NCBI GenBank assembly: GCA_024638915.1
Contig: JAHEJJ010000025.1
Span: 1 to 41,796, forward strand
DNA length: 41,796 nt
Direction of reading: 5' to 3'
DNA from: Robiginitalea sp.
GTDB lineage: Bacteria > Bacteroidota > Bacteroidia > Flavobacteriales > Flavobacteriaceae
Shown here: in pieces, positions 8,106 through 15,371 of the stretch
How the letters are laid out: the number at the start of each line of letters is the position of its first letter
How positions within the stretch are numbered: position 1 is the stretch's first letter
Position numbers and translations under genes: made by a program
The notes under the pieces: generated by a model
Database searches by the model: none
What the model saw: only the letters and a program-made list of their open reading frames with translations
Told to the model about the DNA's origin: nothing

Positions 8106-9152
8106 ATGAAAAGACTTAACCTATTAGCTTTCTTTGCCCTGTGCTATATGTTAATCGGCTGTAGTGCTACTAATAATCTTACCATGGGTGTTAACGAGCC
8201 CGCACTGGTAGAAATTTCACCGGAGATCAGAACGATTGGTATAATCAATCGGAGTATACCGGCAGAAACCAATAAAAAAGCAGACCAGATAGATAAGATT
8301 CTTTCCGCAGAGGGCCTTCAGCTAGACCAACTTGGTTCTGAAGCGGCCTTACGGGCACTTAAGAAATCCTTATTAGACCAGGGAAATCTCTCAGAGGTAA
8401 AGATATTACCGCCTGCAGAGGGAATAAATAAGGGCCTTGGAATATGGCCGGCAAATCTCTCCTGGGAGGAGATCGATAAACTATGTCAGGAAAACGGGGT
8501 TGATGCTATTTTTTCTTTAGCCTTTTATGATACGGATACAAAAATCGATTATAGGGCTTCTTCTATGCAACTTCCCAATGATCTCGGTATCAAAGTGGCG
8601 GTACCTGCGCACGAAATCACCCTGCATACCCTGGTGAAAAACGGCTGGCGTATTTATGATCCAAAATATGGAACAATTGCAGACGAACTCTTGTGTAATG
8701 AACAATTGGTCTCTATGGGAAAAGGTATTAATCCGATCAAAGCATATGAAGCAATCGCAGGAAGGAAGGAGGCCGTAATAAGGTATAGCTCCAATATGGG
8801 CGCAGACTATGCCCGAAGGTTACAACCTTCCTACCGACGTATTTCCAGGGATTATTATGTAAGGGGCTCGCATAATTTTGTGGTAGCCAAACGACGGGCC
8901 CAAACGGGCGACTGGCAAGGTGCTGCAGCCCTGTGGGAACAGGAATTAGATAATACTGACCCGAAGATCGCAGGAAGGGCTTATTACAATATGGCGATCA
9001 TCAACGAGATAAATGGCGACCTGGAATCGGCTATGGACTGGGCATCGAAAGCGTATTCCGATTATAATAACAAACAGGCATTGAGATATCTTAATGCACT
9101 AAAGTACCGAAGCTCACAAATCGCGGTTTTGGAAAGGCAAATGACCCGGTAA
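8106..9152 (+). CDS. TPR-containing lipoprotein, first of two tandem paralogs (DUF6340-like)
   Basis: A 348-residue predicted lipoprotein. The signal peptide ends in a lipobox with the acylated cysteine at C19 (LIGC-SATNN). The body has a conserved strand (EISPEIRTIGIINRS), an acidic segment EEIDKLCQENGVDAIFSLAFYDTDTKI, a GWRIYDP motif, and a C-terminal tetratricopeptide-like pair of helices (about 270-330, AALWEQELDNTD...AYYNMAIINEINGDL). It resembles the Bacteroidota family DUF6340, a name given with moderate certainty; function is unknown. Fifty bases downstream lies a paralog sharing the same motifs in the same order. The two are probably co-transcribed, divergent from mutS2 across a 199-base spacer. 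Confidence 0.8.
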   Translation: MKRLNLLAFFALCYMLIGCSATNNLTMGVNEPALVEISPEIRTIGIINRSIPAETNKKADQIDKILSAEGLQLDQLGSEAALRALKKSLLDQGNLSEVKILPPAEGINKGLGIWPANLSWEEIDKLCQENGVDAIFSLAFYDTDTKIDYRASSMQLPNDLGIKVAVPAHEITLHTLVKNGWRIYDPKYGTIADELLCNEQLVSMGKGINPIKAYEAIAGRKEAVIRYSSNMGADYARRLQPSYRRISRDYYVRGSHNFVVAKRRAQTGDWQGAAALWEQELDNTDPKIAGRAYYNMAIINEINGDLESAMDWASKAYSDYNNKQALRYLNALKYRSSQIAVLERQMTR

Positions 9153-9202
9153 TTTATCAAATTGCACCAATTAACGTTAAAGACCATTTACGATCAAATT
9201 AC

Positions 9203-10252
9203 ATGTCAATTCAGTTTAAGATAGGCTTTTGGATCAGTTTCGTACTACTTCTTTCCTCCTGTGGTGTTACACATCAAGTGGCTGTTCAGACCATAGAACC
9301 TGCAAAGGTTGACCTATCTTCAGGCATTCGCAGAATCGGTATTATCAACGAAAGTATCGTAAAAGAGTTCGATCAGGAAACAGGCGAATTAGAAGCCTGG
9401 GTGCGCTATTCAGATCAAAATATATCCGAAGCCGCAAAAAAAGCGGCCCTGGCAGGTCTTTTTAATGAACTTACCCAGGACACCAGATTCGACTCAATCC
9501 TGATTTTACATCAGGAGGGCAGTCTTCAATTGGAAGATCAGAAGTTCGACCAAGGTATTCCATGGAAACGCATGGAACAGCTTTGTAAGAAATATGAAGT
9601 CGATGCGCTTTTTGCCCTGGCGTTTCATGAGACAGATACCAAGATATCCCTCAGGAAGACCAAAATGGAAAAGCGAAACCTTCTCAGGGAACGCATTCAA
9701 ACCAAAGGCCATGAAATTACACTCGAGACTTTGATCGAAAATGGTTGGAGGATCTATGATCCTTTCGATAAGCAAATTCTCGATGAGATTACCCTGAAAA
9801 ATCAGCTAGTTAGCAAAGCCAAGGGTGAAGATCCCTTGCTGGCCTTTCAGGCTATTGAAGACCGTCGCGATTCCTTGCTGTCATATAGTGAAAAAACAGG
9901 CAGTAATTTTGGATCACGACTCCAACCGCACAGACAAACAATTTCACGCCCGTACTTTATCAAAGGATCTGAAAACCTTCAAAAGGCCTACGAAATGGCA
10001 CTGGCAGAGGACTGGCAAAGCGCTGCTGCCCTGTGGAAATTAGATATAGCACACACAAAGCCCAAGATAAGAAGCCGTGCATATTATAACCTCGCAGTGA
10101 TCAATGAAGTTCATGGCGATCTGCAATCAGCCCTGCAGCTAGCCAATAAATCGAACGAAGTATATGAGTCAAAAATGTCAGAAGAATACTTGGTAGCTTT
10201 AAGCGACAGAATTAAATATCAGCAACAAGTTGAAGATCAATTTCTTCAATAA
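9203..10252 (+). CDS. TPR-containing lipoprotein, second tandem paralog (DUF6340-like)
   Basis: A 349-residue predicted lipoprotein with a signal peptide and lipobox cysteine at C20 (LLSSC-GVTHQ). It repeats the architecture of its upstream neighbour: SSGIRRIGIINES near the N terminus, LCKKYEVDALFALAFHETDTKI, NGWRIYDP, and the C-terminal TPR-like helices (DWQSAAALWKLDIAHTKPK...AYYNLAVINEVHGDL). Identity by eye is strong only at these motifs, so the duplication is not recent. It probably sits in the outer membrane facing the periplasm or surface. Function unknown; paralogous pairs in one operon suggest a complex with two related subunits or partly redundant roles. Confidence 0.8.
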   Translation: MSIQFKIGFWISFVLLLSSCGVTHQVAVQTIEPAKVDLSSGIRRIGIINESIVKEFDQETGELEAWVRYSDQNISEAAKKAALAGLFNELTQDTRFDSILILHQEGSLQLEDQKFDQGIPWKRMEQLCKKYEVDALFALAFHETDTKISLRKTKMEKRNLLRERIQTKGHEITLETLIENGWRIYDPFDKQILDEITLKNQLVSKAKGEDPLLAFQAIEDRRDSLLSYSEKTGSNFGSRLQPHRQTISRPYFIKGSENLQKAYEMALAEDWQSAAALWKLDIAHTKPKIRSRAYYNLAVINEVHGDLQSALQLANKSNEVYESKMSEEYLVALSDRIKYQQQVEDQFLQ

Positions 10253-10347
10253 TCTTCTTAAACAGCAACCTTACCAACCTCCCGATACTACCTTTTTATC
10301 GCTCTATTTGAAATATGAGCAGCTTAGCTCTGCATGATGTTTTGTGC

Positions 10348-10355
10348 TACTTTTG
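10348..10355 (+). promoter_or_regulatory. -7 promoter box, uracil-DNA glycosylase gene
   Basis: TACTTTTG, a perfect TAnnTTTG, ends 22 bases before ATG 10378. It lies downstream of the ATG at 10315, which argues for the shorter reading frame. No clear -33 element was seen. Confidence 0.5.
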
Positions 10356-10377
10356 TGATCAAATTTTAGCATCGTTT

Positions 10378-11043
10378 ATGCAGGTAAATATTCACCCCAG
10401 TTGGAAGTCCCATTTACAGAACGAGTTTAAAATGCCCTATTTTAGCACATTAGCTAGTTTTGTAAGATCTGAATACCGTGAGCACTCCTGTTTTCCTCCT
10501 GGAAAGCAAATCTTTGCCGCTTTCGATCACTCTACCTTCGACAAGACCAAGGTCGTAATCATCGGTCAGGATCCATATCATGGCCCAGGCCAGGCCAATG
10601 GACTATGCTTCTCAGTCAATGATGGTATCCCTCATCCGCCATCGCTGATCAATATTTTTAAGGAAATTGAAACTGATTTGGAAAAGCCCTATCCGCTTAG
10701 TGGGAATCTCGAGCGCTGGGCCGATCAGGGCGTTTTGTTACTAAACGCTACCCTGACGGTCAGAGCGTATCAAGCCGGCAGCCATCAGGGTAAGGGATGG
10801 GAAACTTTCACCGATGCTGTGATCCGAAAACTGTCGAGTGAAAAGGAAGAACTTGTATTCTTGCTCTGGGGGGGCTATGCCAAAAGGAAATCTGGCCTGA
10901 TAAACTCCAAAAAACACCATATACTCACCTCGGGTCACCCTTCTCCTCTAAGCGCTAACAGGGGGTATTGGTTCGGAAATAAACATTTTAGTCAGACCAA
11001 TGAATTTCTCCTTAAAATGAACAAAAGTCCTATAGATTGGTAA
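10378..11043 (+). CDS. ung: Uracil-DNA glycosylase, family 1
   Basis: A 221-residue DNA repair enzyme that removes uracil from DNA left by cytosine deamination or dUTP misincorporation, opening base excision repair. The start at ATG 10378 gives the typical opening (MQVNIHPSWK) and a length close to E. coli Ung; a longer frame from 10315 would add 21 residues unlike the family and would include the promoter box. Catalytic landmarks: the water-activating D65 in GQDPYHGPGQANG, the LLNATLTVRAYQAGSHQGKGW uracil-pocket block, and H187 in the HPSPLSA leucine-loop motif. The last 14 bases overlap the end of the convergent binding-protein gene, so there is no room for an intervening terminator. Confidence 0.95.
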   Translation: MQVNIHPSWKSHLQNEFKMPYFSTLASFVRSEYREHSCFPPGKQIFAAFDHSTFDKTKVVIIGQDPYHGPGQANGLCFSVNDGIPHPPSLINIFKEIETDLEKPYPLSGNLERWADQGVLLLNATLTVRAYQAGSHQGKGWETFTDAVIRKLSSEKEELVFLLWGGYAKRKSGLINSKKHHILTSGHPSPLSANRGYWFGNKHFSQTNEFLLKMNKSPIDW

Positions 11044-11881
11044 GGGCTTCACCAGCGTTTATTTTATTATCAATTAACTTTAGCTCAAATAACTTATCGA
11101 TCACCATATCAATAACTTGCGAATCTATCTGTGTTTGACTCCATCGCGTTAATTTTAGCCATTCTTGTATATCTGATAGATTTTGACCGTAGCGGTTGGC
11201 CAGCGTGCGATCGATCGAGGGTATATACCTGAATTCACTCGTATACACATTAATGATATCGAGTATATGCTTCAGTAATTTGGACTCCGATTCGATGAAG
11301 TCACGCCTTGTGGCTATAACAAAGCAGGGCCATGGGGTAGGGCAGTCGCCCAGGCGTCTAAACACCTTTCGATCTACCAGTGGTTTGGTGGTAAATCGCT
11401 CCCACATAAAATAATCTGCTTTACCTGAATTAAGGGCTTCAACGGCGCCTTCCAAGGTATGCACAACTTCAAAGTCCAGCGAACTGGTGTCCCAACCCAT
11501 TTTTTCTGAAAACACATAAGCCATTAAATGACTCCCACTGCCAAAGCGACTAATCGCCGCTCTTTTACCCTTCAACTCCTTCAGTTCCTTGAAGAAAGAG
11601 CCTCCTGAAACATGTATGCCCCACAGGAGTGGTGACCCAACATATTCCTGAACTATGCTGCATGGATTTCCGGCTGCTATGCTTTTGATAATCCCTTCGG
11701 TAAGTATTATTCCCAGATCCGCATCACCCTCATTGAGCATTTGGCTCATCTTTCCCGTGCCCTCAGGTACATCTGTCCAAATGAGTTCAATACCCCGATC
11801 GGTAAAGGCTCCTTCCTCCAGGGCCAGCAGCCATGGAAGGTTAAAATGTTCCGGGACACCAACAATACGAACCTCTTTCAA
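11030..11881 (-). CDS. Cytosolic NMT1/THI5-like substrate-binding protein
   Basis: A 283-residue protein with the type 2 periplasmic-binding-protein fold: VRIVGVPEHFNLPWLLALEEGAF, then the DADLGIILTEG segment and the GKRAAISRFGSGSHLMAYV hinge, all as in SBP/NMT1-like proteins. Unlike true ABC-transporter binding proteins, it has no signal peptide or lipobox and no permease or ATPase beside it. Leaderless homologs of this group exist in fungi (the Candida Ca3427 type), where the role is also unclear. The WER and WPCFVIATR segments could be ligand contacts. It overlaps the upstream nucleoside phosphorylase by 4 bases (ATGA), so the two are co-translated; a pyrimidine- or nucleoside-derived ligand is possible but only inferred. 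Confidence 0.78.
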   Translation of the reverse strand: MKEVRIVGVPEHFNLPWLLALEEGAFTDRGIELIWTDVPEGTGKMSQMLNEGDADLGIILTEGIIKSIAAGNPCSIVQEYVGSPLLWGIHVSGGSFFKELKELKGKRAAISRFGSGSHLMAYVFSEKMGWDTSSLDFEVVHTLEGAVEALNSGKADYFMWERFTTKPLVDRKVFRRLGDCPTPWPCFVIATRRDFIESESKLLKHILDIINVYTSEFRYIPSIDRTLANRYGQNLSDIQEWLKLTRWSQTQIDSQVIDMVIDKLFELKLIDNKINAGEALTNL

Positions 11882-12750
11882 AAGCTTGTCAGTTTTTCTA
11901 AGGTATAACGGATTAATCTATCTATTGTTCCTGCCGGATCTGTTGAGAATTCTGCGGTCGCCCGATTGGCTAAAATAGTATTCATAGACAACGCCCGATG
12001 CCCCAATAAGGAAGCCAGCCCGTAAATAGCTGAAGTTTCCATCTCCAGATTGGTAATTCGTCTGCCCTGGTATTCAAAACTTGTTATTTTGGCATTGAGA
12101 TCTTCGTCTTCAAGAGCAAGCCTTAAAGAACGTCCTTGTGGCCCATAGAAACCTACATTACTACCAGTAAATCCTTTAATAATATTATCTCCCGAAAGAT
12201 TTTCGGCCAGAACAAGATCGGATGCCACCACATAGGGAATCGATTTGTAAACAGACCAATCTGTATGTTCGATAAATGCGATTTGTGCATCGGGATGTTG
12301 GATGCTTTCACCCTTGTAAAAATGCAATACATTGTCAAAACCGATCGCATATTCGCTCATGACAAAGGAATCGAGAGGAATATCGGGCTGAATAGCCCCC
12401 GAAGTACCAATGCGTACAAAATCCAATTGAACAGGCTCAGGCCTGATCATCCTGGTTTCAAAATCGATATTGAATAGGGCATCGATCTCATTAAGCACGA
12501 TATCAATATTGTCGGTACCGATGCCTGTGGATACTACCGATATCCTTTTTTCATTAAGAACCCCGGTATGGGTGATGAACTCCCTTCTTTGTTTCTGAAC
12601 CTCGATCTGGTCGAAATACCGGGAGACCTTTTCAACACGATTCTGATCGCCAACAAGAATAATAGTCTCGGCGAGATCTTCTGGAAGTAAATTAAGGTGA
12701 TATATACTTTGATCGGCGTTAAGGATCAGTTCTGACGGCCCAATCGGCAT
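11878..12750 (-). CDS. Nucleoside phosphorylase (uridine/purine phosphorylase family)
   Basis: A 290-residue cytosolic enzyme of the PNP/UDP phosphorylase family, which cleaves a nucleoside with phosphate to a free base and (deoxy)ribose 1-phosphate. Visible features: the phosphate-binding region VGDQNRVEKV near residue 34, the GIGTDNIDIVLNE motif, FVRIGTSGAIQPDIPLDSFV, and NLEMETSAIYGLASLLGHRA, the conserved Glu-Met-Glu block that contacts ribose. The length exceeds E. coli Udp (about 250) by an N-terminal extension. Uridine is the most likely substrate class, but specificity cannot be read reliably. It starts one base after the DUF1835 stop and overlaps the binding-protein gene downstream, so it is the middle gene of a three-gene operon. 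Confidence 0.88.
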   Translation of the reverse strand: MPIGPSELILNADQSIYHLNLLPEDLAETIILVGDQNRVEKVSRYFDQIEVQKQRREFITHTGVLNEKRISVVSTGIGTDNIDIVLNEIDALFNIDFETRMIRPEPVQLDFVRIGTSGAIQPDIPLDSFVMSEYAIGFDNVLHFYKGESIQHPDAQIAFIEHTDWSVYKSIPYVVASDLVLAENLSGDNIIKGFTGSNVGFYGPQGRSLRLALEDEDLNAKITSFEYQGRRITNLEMETSAIYGLASLLGHRALSMNTILANRATAEFSTDPAGTIDRLIRYTLEKLTSF

Positions 12751-12751
12751 A

Positions 12752-13684
12752 CTACAGTTTTAGTATTCGGTCAGCTTCGGTGTTGTAAAGGAAATTGTAT
12801 TTCAAAGCCCCGCCTAAATAAGCTTCATCGTCCTTTATCTGAGAGTAATAGCTTGTTTGACCGTCTAGGATTTCCTTACCCTTTTTGGAAAGCCTCACCG
12901 GATTAAAAGATGAGAATAAAGGTTTCAGGTTTGAAATAATACGTTCATACTGGGTGTCTCCGAAACCATAAAAGCCCTGGTTTTGAATAATACTCCCCAA
13001 AAGTAAAGATTTTGACTTGGGCTTTTCCTCCTGGCTGATTTTTAAAATCTTATTCTCTATATCGTTCAAACCATTGGTGATAGTAGGAAAGCGCTTCAAA
13101 TGCGTTTTAATTGCATCGGAAAGGTACTTGAACTGATAATTTTCGTAATCGACCAGATTCTCCAGTCGAATAGGATTATCGCTACAATATAACTGCCAGA
13201 CATAATCGGCATATTCTATATCATTTTGAGAAAGATGAACACGGTTGTTATACAATCTCATCAGTTGTTCATCAGACAAATCATTAAGCCCGAACATCTT
13301 GTCGGTTCCGTCTTCATCACCGCTGCATACCAGTGAAATCTGGGCATAGCGCCTGTGCGTCTTAAGCCAGCTTAATACCGCCAGCATATTGATCTGACAA
13401 AACAAGTCGAACTCGAACCATAATACAATATGGTCCTGTTGTTTATGATTGCAAAGCGACCGATATTCCTTGAGTGTTTTTTCTACAAACCAGGCCTTGC
13501 TGATCTTGTAGTGCTTGTGAAGATAATCAAAGCGGGTCTTCCAGAACGATTCGCTACCTACGTTGGTTTCGGTTTTCCCTTCACAGAGCATCTCACGCCA
13601 GGTAATAATGTCGCCCTTTAGATTTAGAGTATTCAATCTTTCGGTGAAACTATCCCCGTTGGTGATATGCAATTGGGAACTCAT
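12752..13684 (-). CDS. DUF1835 domain protein
   Basis: A 310-residue cytosolic protein. The N terminus (LHITNGDSFTERLN, then GDIITWREMLCEGKT) is the signature of DUF1835, and the middle contains an acidic and aromatic segment (HIVLWFEFDLFCQINMLAVL) followed by a C-terminal winged-helix-like region. The family has no established biochemical role; the N-terminal domain has a Rossmann-like pattern. It is the promoter-proximal gene of an operon with the nucleoside phosphorylase and the binding protein, with a 1-base gap to the next start. The upstream spacer holds a putative -7 box and a copy of a recurring 12-mer. Confidence 0.82.
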   Translation of the reverse strand: MSSQLHITNGDSFTERLNTLNLKGDIITWREMLCEGKTETNVGSESFWKTRFDYLHKHYKISKAWFVEKTLKEYRSLCNHKQQDHIVLWFEFDLFCQINMLAVLSWLKTHRRYAQISLVCSGDEDGTDKMFGLNDLSDEQLMRLYNNRVHLSQNDIEYADYVWQLYCSDNPIRLENLVDYENYQFKYLSDAIKTHLKRFPTITNGLNDIENKILKISQEEKPKSKSLLLGSIIQNQGFYGFGDTQYERIISNLKPLFSSFNPVRLSKKGKEILDGQTSYYSQIKDDEAYLGGALKYNFLYNTEADRILKL

Positions 13685-13716
13685 TATTTCGAATTAGATG
13701 TTCGGATTATAACGTC

Positions 13717-13724
13717 TAAAAGTA
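13717..13724 (-). promoter_or_regulatory. Putative -7 box, DUF1835 operon
   Basis: Reads TACTTTTA on the minus strand, one base off TAnnTTTG, 32 bases before ATG 13684. Next to it (13706-13717, plus strand) is the 12-mer ATTATAACGTCT, found again near 40045; it would lie around the transcription start. Confidence 0.35.
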
Positions 13725-13834
13725 ACATTTAATCGAAAAAAACAAAAACAAATTAACAGAAAACGCAACCAAAAAATAAACATACTGTTGATATTCCAAT
13801 GTTTACGCCAATTCAATGGTGATATATTTTTTTG

Positions 13835-14167
13835 CTAACCACCTACTCGTTTTGTCTGAAATCCCAAATCCTGAAGGATTGTCATGATCTTATCCCTAAA
13901 ATCTCCCTGTATAATAATTACATTATTTTTTACGGTTCCCCCAACATGAAGCCTTGATTTCAATGCCTTCGCAAGCGCTTTTAGATCTTTATTCGTACCG
14001 TTGTAGCCTTCGAGAAGGGTAATAGGCTTGCCCTTGCGCTTTTCGTATTTGCAAATGATGGGATCATCCTGTATCCACAGATTTTGGGTTTCGTTTTCAT
14101 CTTCGTTTTTAGGTTTCTCTGGGATATGATCCGGAAATAGGTTTTTTAGTTGGTCTTTTAAGTCCAT
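13835..14167 (-). CDS. yciH: SUI1/YciH-type translation initiation factor homolog
   Basis: A 110-residue protein whose second half is a SUI1/eIF1 domain: KGKPITLLEGYNG (the beta-hairpin region), LKALAKALKSRLHVGGTVKN and the closing VIIIQGDFRDKIMTILQDLGF, the classic bacterial YciH pattern. The first 45 residues are acidic and probably disordered. eIF1 and YciH bind the small ribosomal subunit and affect start-codon discrimination; bacterial YciH has been proposed to act as a stress-time initiation inhibitor. It stands alone between two AT-rich spacers of about 130-150 bases. Start ATG at 14167. Confidence 0.92.
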   Translation of the reverse strand: MDLKDQLKNLFPDHIPEKPKNEDENETQNLWIQDDPIICKYEKRKGKPITLLEGYNGTNKDLKALAKALKSRLHVGGTVKNNVIIIQGDFRDKIMTILQDLGFQTKRVGG

Positions 14168-14300
14168 TACAACTTTTTGCTTTATGCTATTAGTAGGAGT
14201 AGGCAGTCTTCAAAACAGATTCCCTGATACAAATAGAAATTATATGAATTTAATATTTAGATATTATCTATTAAATATTTCAATATTAATTACTTATAAA

Positions 14301-15251
14301 TTATTTTTTTACTAAGCCTAGCTCGATGAGTCGCTCGTGTAAAAACTCCCCGGCGGTTATATCTTCATAGCGCTTCGGGTGCTTCTCGTCGATACAGTTT
14401 TCAAGGCAATTAAGGGGCATTTCACTGATAGGATGCATAAAAAAGGGTATGGAATATCTCGATTTGCCCCACATTTCCCTCGGCGGATTAACTACCTGGT
14501 GAATGGTAGACTTTAGTTTATTATTTGAAAGCCGACTTAGCATGTCGCCTACATTGATCATCAGCTGGTTGGGTTTTGCGATGGCATCGATCCATTCGCC
14601 CTTGTGATTTTGCACCTGAAGTCCTTTTCCATGGGCCCCCATCAACAGGGTGATCAGATTAATATCCCCATGAGCCGCGGCGCGAACAGCATTCTTAGGT
14701 TCTTCTGTGATAGGAGGATAATGAATCGGCCTTAAAATAGAATTGCCATTTTTAATATAGAGATCGAAATAAGTTTCTTGAAGTTCCAGATGAATGGCCA
14801 GGGCCCGAAGGACATACCGAGCGGTTTTCTCAAGCATTTTATAGGCTTTTTCACCTACTCTATTGAATCTTGGAAGTACCTTCACCATTACATTTTCAGG
14901 GTACTCCTTTTTAAGTTTCGGATCATCTTCAACATATTGACCAAAATGCCAGAATTCCTTAAGATCACCTACTTTTCGTCCCTTGGCGTGTTCTTTGCCA
15001 AATGAGGTATAACCCCGTTGGCCTCCAATCCCTTCTATTTCATAACGATCCTTTACCTCCTGTGGCAGTGCAAAAAACTGTTTGATCTCCTCATAGAGAT
15101 CATCTACAAGTTCGTCTGAAAGAAAGTGCCCACTCAAGGCTACAAAACCTATATTTTCGAAAGCGCTGCCGATTTCGCTTACGAATTTCTTTTTTCGCTT
15201 TTCATCTCCGGAGATAAAATCCCTCAAATCTACACTTGGTATTGCTGTCAT
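14301..15251 (-). CDS. Isopenicillin N synthase-like 2-oxoglutarate/Fe(II) oxygenase
   Basis: A 316-residue cytosolic oxygenase with the N-terminal DIOX_N region (SVDLRDF, EIGSAFENIGFVALSGH) and the C-terminal jelly-roll. The iron ligands H194, D196 (AAHGDIN) and H251 (STIHQVV) are intact, as is the R265-x-S267 pair (KSRYS) that normally binds the 2-oxoglutarate carboxylate. It belongs to the isopenicillin N synthase family in the broad sense; the actual substrate is unknown, and nothing nearby points to beta-lactam synthesis. The gene is monocistronic and divergent from the E1 dehydrogenase gene across about 120 bases. Confidence 0.9.
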   Translation of the reverse strand: MTAIPSVDLRDFISGDEKRKKKFVSEIGSAFENIGFVALSGHFLSDELVDDLYEEIKQFFALPQEVKDRYEIEGIGGQRGYTSFGKEHAKGRKVGDLKEFWHFGQYVEDDPKLKKEYPENVMVKVLPRFNRVGEKAYKMLEKTARYVLRALAIHLELQETYFDLYIKNGNSILRPIHYPPITEEPKNAVRAAAHGDINLITLLMGAHGKGLQVQNHKGEWIDAIAKPNQLMINVGDMLSRLSNNKLKSTIHQVVNPPREMWGKSRYSIPFFMHPISEMPLNCLENCIDEKHPKRYEDITAGEFLHERLIELGLVKK

Positions 15252-15273
15252 TTCATCGGTATTTGCGATTGAT

Positions 15274-15281
15274 CAAATGTA
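15274..15281 (-). promoter_or_regulatory. -7 promoter box, oxygenase gene
   Basis: Minus-strand TACATTTG, a perfect TAnnTTTG, 22 bases before ATG 15251. A TTAG sits 17 bases further upstream and could be a weak -33 element. Confidence 0.5.
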
Positions 15282-15337
15282 AGAAATATGTAGGCTAACA
15301 TCCACAGATATTCCGTTTCTTTCACGATCAAATTTGT

Positions 15338-15345
15338 TACTTTTA
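15338..15345 (+). promoter_or_regulatory. Putative -7 box, E1 dehydrogenase gene
   Basis: TACTTTTA, one base off consensus, ends 26 bases before ATG 15372; the same variant precedes several other genes in the window. Confidence 0.35.
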
Positions 15346-15371
15346 CAGCGTTTTATGCCCAATTTAACACT

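Noticed and set aside
11030-11881. Reading the binding protein as an ABC-transporter component
   Set aside because: No signal peptide, lipobox, permease or ATPase gene is present.
14301-15251. Beta-lactam biosynthesis suggested by isopenicillin N synthase similarity
   Set aside because: The family is broad and no peptide synthetase or other beta-lactam gene is in the window.
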